In this document: positions 1-6,353 of the stretch, one piece after another | How positions within the stretch are numbered: the stretch's first letter is position 1 | How the letters are laid out: each line of letters opens with the position of its first letter | Source: UBA4717 sp045580165 | GTDB lineage: Bacteria > Bacillota > Clostridia > Oscillospirales > CAG-272 | Assembly: GCA_045580165.1 (NCBI GenBank) | Contig: JAZNNG010000029.1 | Location: 1-10,027 of the forward strand | Reading direction: 5' to 3' | Length of the DNA stretch: 10,027 bases | Position numbers and translations under genes: made by a program | Notes under the pieces: generated by a model | Told to the model about the DNA's origin: nothing | Seen by the model: only the letters and a program-made list of their open reading frames with translations | Databases searched by the model: none

Positions 1-253
1 ATTGTGGGCGCATAATTTTGCTTTGCGATAAAATTTCAAGTTTCACCGTAGGTGAGGGGTCTCCCCCTCCCGTCCGAAATTGCACATATGAACGGGTATG
101 GGTTGAGATTTTACGGGCGATTCGTGAATCGCCCCTACAAAGCCTCACGCGCTGTATGGGCGCCGACCCTTGTCGGCCGCGCGTATCGCCTGCGGGGGCG
201 TCCCCGCCCCTTTGGAATCCCTCGCGACACATTTGTTTTTCACGCTATGTGAA
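1..253 (+). repeat. Modular hairpin repeat, copy L1 (253 bp, long form)
   Basis: This is the first of two direct copies upstream of whiA. The next copy begins at 254 with the same 'gtgggcgcataattttgc' stretch, so the period is 253 bp. Five palindromes are visible in order: a G/C hairpin around 51-71 (imperfect here), a 9-bp stem at 115-134, a 6-bp stem GCCGAC/GTCGGC at 162-177, a 6-bp stem GCGGGG/CCCCGC at 192-207, and TTTCAC/GTGAAA at 238-254. The 115-134 hairpin distinguishes this long form from the short form. The copy starts at the window edge, so the array may continue to the left. Open frames here start with TTG in the repeat itself and are not credible genes. No transposase or terminal inverted repeat is visible. 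Confidence 0.9.
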
Positions 254-440
254 ATCGTGGGCGCATAATTTTGCTTTGCGATAAAATTTCAAGTTTCACC
301 GTAGGGGAGGGGTCTCCCCCTCCCGTCCGAAATTGCACATATAAACGGGTATGGGTTGAGATTTCACTTACCACAAATCCTCACGCGCTGTATGGGAGCC
401 GACCCTTGTCGGCCGCGCGTATCGCCTGCGGGGGCGTCCC
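254..440 (+). repeat. Modular hairpin repeat, copy L2 (partial, short form)
   Basis: Near-identical to copy L1 from its first base, but the hairpin segment at L1 115-134 is replaced by a short segment containing 'cacttaccacaaa'. The 8-bp G/C hairpin (about 305-323) and the GCCGAC/GTCGGC hairpin (398-413) are present. Identity to L1 stops after 440, where 'gcgggggcgtccc' runs into a different sequence leading to whiA. The copy therefore lacks the last part of the unit, including the TTTCAC/GTGAAA palindrome. Its reading frame is open into whiA and could mislead start-site prediction. Confidence 0.88.
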
Positions 441-462
441 GACCGCGTATAAAAGTTTTTGC

Positions 463-495
463 GCCGCTTTTTTCAAAAAGCGGCAGGAGGAGAAG
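463..495 (+). promoter_or_regulatory. Hairpin abutting the whiA Shine-Dalgarno site
   Basis: Positions 463-472 (gccgcttttt) pair perfectly with 475-484 (aaaaagcggc), giving a 10-bp stem with a formal two-base loop, in practice a four-base loop after opening one pair. The next base begins AGGAGG (485-490), which sits 5 nt before the whiA ATG at 496. What is seen is the stem and its exact contact with the ribosome binding site. That the stem affects translation, or is the edge of another dispersed hairpin element (441-484), is inference. The T-run lies inside the 5' arm rather than after the stem, so it is not a normal terminator for incoming plus-strand transcripts. Confidence 0.6.
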
Positions 496-1410
496 ATGAC
501 TTTTGCAACAAGAACAAAGCTTGAGCTTTGTCAGATAAATACAAAAAAAGATTGCTGCAAGAAGGCATTGCTTTACGGCATCCTCCTGTTTGCCGCAACC
601 TTTGAAAATTCACGCATCAAGCTTATCACCGAAAGCGATGCGACCGCAGAGCTGACGCTAAAGCTGTTGCGAGACCTGTATAAAATCGAGGGCAACCTCT
701 ACGTCACCGAAAAAAAGCAACGTGACGATGAGGGCGACGTTATAAGAAGCAACAAGATCACGGTATCGGTAAAAGCAGACGCCGAAAAGCTGTATTTCAA
801 GCTCGGAGGCGGCAGCGCCGACAAAATAAACCGCGAGCTTTTCACATGCGACTCCTGCCGCACCGCTTTTTTGCGAGGCGCGTTCCTCTCGGCAGGCAAG
901 CTCAATAGCCCCGAGGCCGAAAGCCGACTCGAATTCACCGCGCGCGGCGACGGTGTTGCAAGTGAGCTTATTGACCTGCTCTCGGAATGCGACATTTTAG
1001 CAAAGCTCGGCAAAAGGCTTGACGACGTTACGGTATATATCAAGGCTATGGAGCAAATAGAAAATCTGCTCGGCGTGATAGGCGCGTCCTCGGCGCTCTT
1101 TGAGCTTATGAACAGTCGAATAGTAAAGGACGCGAAAAACGAGGCCAACAGAAAGCGCAACTGCGACACGGCAAACCTCGGGCGTACCGTTTCGGCGGCA
1201 GACGCGCAGGTCAAGGCGATACGCGCGCTCATCGACTCGGGACGAATATCTCTTTTGCCCGACGAGCTTGCCGAAACCGCATACTTAAGGCTCGACAACC
1301 CCGAGCTTTCAATAAAGGACTTCGGACTACTGTTCGATCCGCCGATATCAAAATCCGGCGTAAATCACAGACTCAAAAAAATCATGGATTTGGCCGACAA
1401 AAATACTTAA
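496..1410 (+). CDS. whiA: DNA-binding protein WhiA
   Basis: This encodes a 304-residue WhiA, a conserved Gram-positive DNA-binding protein. It is known as a sporulation regulator in Streptomyces and is linked to cell division and nucleoid organisation in Bacillus. The N-terminal part has the LAGLIDADG-like fold signatures of the family: a CC pair at residues 20-21 and CRTAFLRGAFLSAG at 121-134. Next comes YIKAMEQIENLLGVIGA (181-197), then the conserved NRKRNCDTANLGRTV (218-232). The C-terminal helix-turn-helix ends with DPPISKSGVNHRLKKI (281-296). Length fits the family. The ATG at 496 is chosen because AGGAGG lies 5 nt upstream and family homology begins there. The frame stays open upstream to a TTG at 271, but those 75 codons are repeat sequence. 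The usual upstream partners rapZ and yvcK are not within the 495 bp available. It is probably cotranscribed with dnaE, which starts 19 bp downstream. Confidence 0.95.
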   Translation: MTFATRTKLELCQINTKKDCCKKALLYGILLFAATFENSRIKLITESDATAELTLKLLRDLYKIEGNLYVTEKKQRDDEGDVIRSNKITVSVKADAEKLYFKLGGGSADKINRELFTCDSCRTAFLRGAFLSAGKLNSPEAESRLEFTARGDGVASELIDLLSECDILAKLGKRLDDVTVYIKAMEQIENLLGVIGASSALFELMNSRIVKDAKNEANRKRNCDTANLGRTVSAADAQVKAIRALIDSGRISLLPDELAETAYLRLDNPELSIKDFGLLFDPPISKSGVNHRLKKIMDLADKNT

Positions 1411-1429
1411 TTCTTACAAGGAGGCGTCT

Positions 1430-4400
1430 ATGGGCGGCTTTGCACATCTACATCTGCACAGTGAATACAGCTTACTTGACGGCGCCTGCCGTATAAGCGA
1501 TATACCCAAGGCGGCAAAGGCCTGCGGTCACTCGGCGGTTGCCATCACCGACCACGGCGTTATGTACGGAGTCATCGACTTCTACAAGGCGTGCAAATCT
1601 GAGGGAATCAAGCCGATAATCGGCTGCGAGGTCTACGTTGCGCCAAAATCGCGCTTTGAAAAAAGCCGTGTCGACGGCGTAGCCGGCTACCACCTCGTTC
1701 TGCTCGTAAAAAACGAGGTCGGATACAAGAATCTCATATATCTCGTGACCAAGGCCTTCACCGAGGGCTTCTACTCCCGTCCGAGAATCGACCTTGAGCT
1801 TCTTTCCTCTCACTCGGAGGGACTTATCGCGCTGTCCGCCTGCATCGCAGGACGTATTCCGCGTCTCATACTCGCGGACAACCTTGAAGCTGCCAAGGCT
1901 CACGCAATCGAAATGAACACCCTTTTCGGCGAGGGGAACTTCTATCTTGAAATACAGGACCACGACATTGACGAGGAAAAAGCCGTGCGCGACGGTCTGC
2001 TTCGTATCCACAACGAAACGGGAATACCCCTCGTTGCAACGGGCGACGTTCACTATATAAAGAAAAGCGACGCCGAAACTCAAGCGGTGCTTATGTGCAT
2101 ACAGACGGGCACCGTCATCACCGACGGCAGACCCATCGGCTTTGAAAAGGACGAATATTACTACAAGTCGACAGAGGAAATGGAGGCGCTTTTCAAGAAC
2201 TATGAGGGCGCAATCGAAAATACGGTAAAAATTGCCGATGCGTGCAATTTTGAGCCCGTTCTGTCGGGCAGATACCTGCCCACCTTTACTCCTCCCGACA
2301 ACATCTCTCCCGAGGAGTATCTGAGAAAGCTCACCTACGAGGGACTTGACGAAAAGGTTGCCGCGCACCAGGTGGTGTTTGACGAAAAGCACCCGAAAAG
2401 CGAGTACACCGAGCGCATCGAATACGAGCTTGACGTTATAAATTCAATGGGCTTTGCCGAGTACTATCTCGTAGTACGCGATTTCGTAGGATACGCAAAG
2501 AGTCAAGGCATACCCGTGGGTCCCGGCAGAGGCTCGGGCGCGGGAAGCCTCGTGGCTTACCTCAACAGAATAACCGACGTTGATTCAATAAAATACGGTC
2601 TGCTCTTCGAAAGATTTCTCAATCCCGAAAGAGTAAGCATGCCCGACTTCGATATAGACTTCTGCTACAACAGACGCGATGAGGTGATCGAGTACGTCAA
2701 GCGCAGATACGGAGAAGAAAGGGTTTCGCAGATAATAGCGTTTGCTACCCTTGCGGCGCGCGCGGCGGTGCGCGACGTGGGCAGGGCACTCGGTATGTCC
2801 TATTCTGCGGTAGACGAGATAGCCGCGCTCATTCCGAGAGACCTCGGTGTGACCGTAAGCGGTCTGCTCGACGGTACGGTGAAGCTTAAAAATTCAAAGC
2901 TCACCGACGAGGCGGTACGCAAATTCAGAGAGGCGTACGACTCAAGCCTTGAAGCAAAGAGGCTTATCGACATCTCGATAGCTCTCGAGGGTATGCCGAG
3001 GCACACGCAGGTCCACGCGGCAGGCGTCGTCATCACGGACAAGCCCGTTTTCGACTACGTTCCGCTTGCAGTCAGCCACGAATCCACCGTCACCCAGTAC
3101 GATATGGACAAGATATACGATATCGGTCTCGTGAAGTTCGACTTCCTCGCTCTGCGCTATCTTACCATAATAAGCGATGCAGAAAGGCTCATCCGCAAGC
3201 GCGAGCCTGACTTCGATATTGAAAAAATACCGCTTGACGATGAAAAGACCTATAAATTTATCGGCGAGGGCAACACGGAGGGTCTGTTCCAGCTCGAATC
3301 TGCGGGTATGAAGCGGCTTCTTATAAATCTTGCCCCCAAAAATATCGAGGATATCACCGCGGCGATATCACTTTACCGTCCCGGTCCTATGGACAGTATC
3401 CCCAAATATCTGAAAAACCGTAAAGATCCCGAAAATATACACTACTCTATCCCCTCTCTCAAGCCCATACTCGACGTGACCTGCGGCTGCGTTATATACC
3501 AAGAGCAGGTTATGAGCATATTCCGCGAGGTCGCGGGATACAGCCTCGGCAAAGCCGATATCGTGCGTCGAATGATGGCAAAAAAGAAAACTGCCGAAAT
3601 GGAGCGCGAGCGCGCCGTGTTCATTGAGGGCGCGAAGGTCCGCGGCACAAGCGAACACGACGCAAACCAGCTCTTTGACAGACTCGTTGCGTTTGCAAGC
3701 TACGCGTTCAACAAGAGCCACGCCGCCGCTTACTCCATTCTCGCGTACAGGACCGCGTACTTAAAGTGCAGGTACACGGGTGAATATATGGCGGCGCTTC
3801 TGACCTCGGTGCTCGGCAACGTCGCAAAGACGGCGGAATACATCGAGCAGTCCTCAAGGTACGGAGTGAAAATTCTTCCGCCCGACATAAACGAAAGCTT
3901 CTCCGACTTCACCGTAACGGATGACGGTATAAGATTCGGTCTTGCCGCCGTCAAAAACGTAGGTTTTTCCTTCATTGACTCCATAGTCGAGGAGAGAAAA
4001 GACGGCAAATTCGCCTCGTTTGAGGAGTTTATTTCCCGTATGAGCCGCCACGACCTAAACAAGCGTCAGGTAGAGTCGCTCATCAAGTGCGGCGCGTTTG
4101 ATTCTCTCGGGGTTTACAGAAGCCGTCTTCTTGCCGCGTACGAAACGATAATAGACGAAAACGTCGCGCGCCGCCGCGAAAATGCGGACGGTCAGCTCGA
4201 TATGTTCGCGGCGCTCGCGGGTGACGGTGACTCCGACGCGTACAAGTATCCCGAAATAAAGGAGCTTGACATCCGCGACCTTCTTCGATTTGAAAAGGAA
4301 TGCGCGGGGCTTTACTTCTCGGGACACATACTCGACGATTACACCGAGCATACGGATAGACTCGGCTCGGTAAGCTCCGCTACCCTTATGCCCGAGTTTT

Positions 4401-5017
4401 ACGAGGAGGAAGGTCAGTACGGTGACGCTCCCTCGGAATACAAAAGCGGAAGCGAAATAACCCTTTCGGGAATCATAACCGAAAAAACCGTTAAAGCGAC
4501 AAGGCGCGGAGAAAAAATGATGTTCTTAACGCTTGAGGACGCGACCGGAGAAATCGAGCTTATCGCTTTCCCGAATATTCTCGAGGAATTTTCAGAGCTT
4601 CTTATCTGCGACACTGCGGTAGCCGCGCGCGGCAAGCTTTCCTTTAAGGACGAGGAAGCACCGAAGCTCATAATCTCCGAGCTTATCCCCCTCGTGCGTA
4701 ACGGCAGTAACATCTTCCCCGAATTCAAAACAAGAAAAACGGCGCAGACAAGCCGCGCCGAAAAGCCGTCCCCCACACCCGAAGGGGCGGCGGTGAAGCC
4801 CAAAAGGTTATATCTCAAGGTAGACCGCGCAGGCTCGGACAGTCACAAAAAGGCTATCGCGCTCTGCTCTATCTTCTCGGGTAACACGCCCGTTATATTC
4901 TACGACTCGGAAAAGAGCGAGTATTTAAGTGAGCCGCGGATAACCGTATATCCGAGCGAGTACGTTTTACAGGAGCTAAAAAGCTTCCTCGGCGACGCAT
5001 CTGTGGTATTTAAGTAA
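1430..5017 (+). CDS. dnaE: DNA polymerase III subunit alpha (DnaE)
   Basis: This encodes a C-family replicative polymerase of 1195 residues, which extends DNA in the cytoplasmic replisome. The N-terminal PHP domain begins HLHLHSEYSLLDG. It shows candidate metal ligands H8, H10, D17, H42, E67, H88, C138, D206 and H208, so PHP exonuclease activity is plausible (inferred). The polymerase core has PVGPGRGSGAGS, then PDFDIDF with D406 and D408, and GLVKFDFL with D571, matching the E. coli catalytic triad D401/D403/D555. YRPGPMDSIPKYL and the 'AFNKSHAAAYS' region follow. QLDMF at 922-926 fits the internal beta-clamp binding motif. An OB-fold lies at about 1008-1060 (ITLSGIITEK...FLTLEDATGEIEL), then a linker and a C-terminal domain from about 1120. 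The ATG at 1430 has AAGGAGG (1418-1424) upstream. The 3' end overlaps the convergent gene by 8 bp. The domain order is of DnaE type rather than PolC. Confidence 0.97.
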   Translation: MGGFAHLHLHSEYSLLDGACRISDIPKAAKACGHSAVAITDHGVMYGVIDFYKACKSEGIKPIIGCEVYVAPKSRFEKSRVDGVAGYHLVLLVKNEVGYKNLIYLVTKAFTEGFYSRPRIDLELLSSHSEGLIALSACIAGRIPRLILADNLEAAKAHAIEMNTLFGEGNFYLEIQDHDIDEEKAVRDGLLRIHNETGIPLVATGDVHYIKKSDAETQAVLMCIQTGTVITDGRPIGFEKDEYYYKSTEEMEALFKNYEGAIENTVKIADACNFEPVLSGRYLPTFTPPDNISPEEYLRKLTYEGLDEKVAAHQVVFDEKHPKSEYTERIEYELDVINSMGFAEYYLVVRDFVGYAKSQGIPVGPGRGSGAGSLVAYLNRITDVDSIKYGLLFERFLNPERVSMPDFDIDFCYNRRDEVIEYVKRRYGEERVSQIIAFATLAARAAVRDVGRALGMSYSAVDEIAALIPRDLGVTVSGLLDGTVKLKNSKLTDEAVRKFREAYDSSLEAKRLIDISIALEGMPRHTQVHAAGVVITDKPVFDYVPLAVSHESTVTQYDMDKIYDIGLVKFDFLALRYLTIISDAERLIRKREPDFDIEKIPLDDEKTYKFIGEGNTEGLFQLESAGMKRLLINLAPKNIEDITAAISLYRPGPMDSIPKYLKNRKDPENIHYSIPSLKPILDVTCGCVIYQEQVMSIFREVAGYSLGKADIVRRMMAKKKTAEMERERAVFIEGAKVRGTSEHDANQLFDRLVAFASYAFNKSHAAAYSILAYRTAYLKCRYTGEYMAALLTSVLGNVAKTAEYIEQSSRYGVKILPPDINESFSDFTVTDDGIRFGLAAVKNVGFSFIDSIVEERKDGKFASFEEFISRMSRHDLNKRQVESLIKCGAFDSLGVYRSRLLAAYETIIDENVARRRENADGQLDMFAALAGDGDSDAYKYPEIKELDIRDLLRFEKECAGLYFSGHILDDYTEHTDRLGSVSSATLMPEFYEEEGQYGDAPSEYKSGSEITLSGIITEKTVKATRRGEKMMFLTLEDATGEIELIAFPNILEEFSELLICDTAVAARGKLSFKDEEAPKLIISELIPLVRNGSNIFPEFKTRKTAQTSRAEKPSPTPEGAAVKPKRLYLKVDRAGSDSHKKAIALCSIFSGNTPVIFYDSEKSEYLSEPRITVYPSEYVLQELKSFLGDASVVFK

Positions 5018-5384
5018 AGCTCAGATATAACGAGAGAACACTCACAAGCTCTGTGACCGAGCCGATCATGACTCCGCCCTCAAGCTCGTCGGCGTACGGC
5101 TCGGGCAGCTCGGACACGTAGACGTCGAGTATTTCGAGCACGGCAGTCTCGAGAGAATTGAGCACCGCGACCCGTCCGCCCACGTTTCTTAAAACAAACA
5201 TTACGCCGTTTGTGTCGGCAGGTACGGCAGAAACCGTGGCATCCGTACGGGTCACGGCATCATCGGAGGGCACGCGTGGCGTGTCAAAGCCGACGAAAAG
5301 CAGCGCGGCAAGTGACAAAAGCATAGCAACGCCTCGCAAAAAGGCTTTCTCTGCATTACTGTGATATCTATGATTACACGGCAT
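5010..5384 (-). CDS. Small membrane-anchored protein with BofC C-terminal-like domain
   Basis: This encodes a 124-residue protein. Residues about 15-32 form one hydrophobic segment (GVAMLLSLAALLFVGF), probably an N-terminal membrane anchor or uncleaved signal. A Ser/Thr/Asp-rich linker follows. Residues about 60-122 (VMFVLRNVGGRVAVL, then EILDVYVSELP and a final TELVSVLSLYLS) resemble the BofC C-terminal domain family, whose members read 'YIVRDYDGRIAVF...VLDVYVSTLP'. BofC is a forespore-secreted inhibitor in the SpoIVB/sigma-K checkpoint. Here only the C-terminal-like domain exists, so role and partner are unproven. The ATG at 5384 is chosen because GAGGA lies 5 nt upstream on the minus strand. 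A TTG at 5426 would add 14 residues but has no good site. The gene converges on dnaE with an 8-bp overlap and no terminator between them. The domain call rests on pattern memory. Confidence 0.65.
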   Translation of the reverse strand: MPCNHRYHSNAEKAFLRGVAMLLSLAALLFVGFDTPRVPSDDAVTRTDATVSAVPADTNGVMFVLRNVGGRVAVLNSLETAVLEILDVYVSELPEPYADELEGGVMIGSVTELVSVLSLYLSFT

Positions 5385-5423
5385 AACAATCCTCGCTTTG
5401 TATGAGCGTTGGTAAAACAAATT

Positions 5424-5465
5424 CAAATTTCAACCCGTAGGAGGGGGCTTGCTCCTCCCGTAAAA
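5424..5465. repeat. Solo hairpin related to the modular repeat
   Basis: In the divergent intergenic region, the run 'aaatttcaacccgtagg' followed by a G-rich arm, short loop and C-rich arm ending 'cccgt' resembles the first module of the large repeat (aaatttcaagtttcaccgtagg..., L2 about 283-325). Pairing is 5440-5446 with 5452-5458, 7 bp including one G-T pair, with loop gcttg. The loop and flanks differ from the large units. It may be a diverged or independent member of one hairpin family. It lies between the two divergent starts and could matter for either gene, but nothing shows this. Confidence 0.55.
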
Positions 5466-5502
5466 ACAGGCTAAATCATTTCCATATATTCGGAGTAAAA
5501 CA

Positions 5503-6228
5503 ATGGATTCTGTGCAAAATATAATAAATCCCATCGTCAGCGCCCCGATATTCGGCGCGGCGGTCAACGCCGTCGCAATAATTCTCGGCGCGCTTATCGG
5601 TCTTCTCTTTAAGCGCGGAATACCCGAGCGCATCGGAAACACTCTCTCAAAGGGACTTGCGCTTTGCGTGCTGATGATAGGTGTTCAAGGCATTATGAAG
5701 GGAGAAAACACCCTCGTTACCATACTTTCGGTGGTGCTCGGAGGTCTTGTCGGCGAGATCATCGACATTGACCGCGGTATGCAGTCGCTCGGTGAGCATA
5801 TACAGAAAAAGGTGAACCGTGACGGCGAGGGCAGTCCCATAGCGGAGGGCTTCGTCAGCGCGAGTCTACTTTTCGTGGTAGGCGCTATGGCGGTGGTCGG
5901 CTCGCTTCAAAGCGGACTTGCGCGCGACCACTCCACCGTGTTTGCAAAAAGCATACTCGACGGCGTTTCATCGGTGATATTTGCGTCCACCCTTGGCTTC
6001 GGCGTGCTTTTGTCGGCAATTCCGGTGTTCGTGTATCAGGGCTCTATCACCCTGCTTGCAGGTCTTCTGTCGCCGCTTTTATCTGACGCGGTAATTTCGG
6101 AAATGACCGCCGCAGGCTCGGTGCTTATCATAGGTCTGTCCCTTAATATGCTTGGACTTACCAAGATAAAGGTGGCAAATTACCTGCCCGCAATCTTCTT
6201 ACCCATACTGCTCTGCACGTTTATGTGA
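5503..6228 (+). CDS. DUF554 family membrane protein
   Basis: This is a 241-residue polytopic inner-membrane protein of the DUF554 (YdfK/YqgA-like) family, whose substrate is not known. About eight hydrophobic segments are visible near residues 17-36, 48-64, 71-87, 115-137, 152-172, 176-194, 200-217 and 224-241. Family signatures are VNAVAIILGALIGLL near the N-terminus, the GLALCVLMIGVQG segment, VVGAMAVVGSLQSGL (125-139) and KSILDGVSSVIFAS (149-162). A polar loop at about 88-112 (DIDRGMQSLGEHIQKK) is probably on one face of the membrane. The ATG at 5503 has GGAG 7 nt upstream. Length fits the family, with no truncation. It stands divergent from the BofC-like gene and 125 bp before the penicillin-binding protein gene, with no clear terminator after it, so partial read-through is possible. 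Confidence 0.9.
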   Translation: MDSVQNIINPIVSAPIFGAAVNAVAIILGALIGLLFKRGIPERIGNTLSKGLALCVLMIGVQGIMKGENTLVTILSVVLGGLVGEIIDIDRGMQSLGEHIQKKVNRDGEGSPIAEGFVSASLLFVVGAMAVVGSLQSGLARDHSTVFAKSILDGVSSVIFASTLGFGVLLSAIPVFVYQGSITLLAGLLSPLLSDAVISEMTAAGSVLIIGLSLNMLGLTKIKVANYLPAIFLPILLCTFM

Positions 6229-6269
6229 CGTAAAAATTTATAAAGACTTAATCCTATTATTACCGAACA

Positions 6270-6301
6270 TTCACAAAGTATTCAAAAAATGATTATATAC
6301 T
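6270..6301 (+). promoter_or_regulatory. Possible sigma-A type promoter for the class A PBP gene
   Basis: TTCACA at 6270-6275 (one mismatch to the -35 consensus) is followed after 18 bp by TATATA at 6294-6299, overlapping TATACT at 6296-6301. The stretch is A/T-rich against its surroundings and lies about 50 bp before the start codon. The gene's ribosome binding site is AGGA at 6341-6344, 9 nt before ATG. It was found by eye, so confidence is modest. Confidence 0.38.
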
Positions 6302-6353
6302 GTTAACCGTAAGCCTCGGTCAGCAGAATAACCAAACGAAAGGACTGCCTCAA

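Noticed and set aside
18..284. Open frame of 88 codons in repeat copy L1 starting at TTG
   Set aside because: The same peptide start arises from several repeat copies in both arrays. There is no ribosome binding site, R3 has a stop early in the frame, and the G/C palindromes simply contain few stops.
1..440. CRISPR array
   Set aside because: The units are about 240 bp and near-identical throughout, with no short repeat/unique spacer pattern and no cas genes.
463..484. Terminator upstream of whiA
   Set aside because: The stem contains its T-run in the 5' arm and is followed by AGGAGG, not by T residues, so plus-strand termination is unlikely.
1472..2392. 306-codon minus-strand open frame inside dnaE
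   Set aside because: It is a shadow of the PHP-domain coding sequence. Codon bias of the sense strand explains the lack of stops.
5385..5440. Sigma-G-like promoter (minus-strand CATACAA near 5400) for the BofC-like gene
   Set aside because: The -10-like element is only partial, the -35 match is poor, and the start would fall on the ribosome binding site itself.
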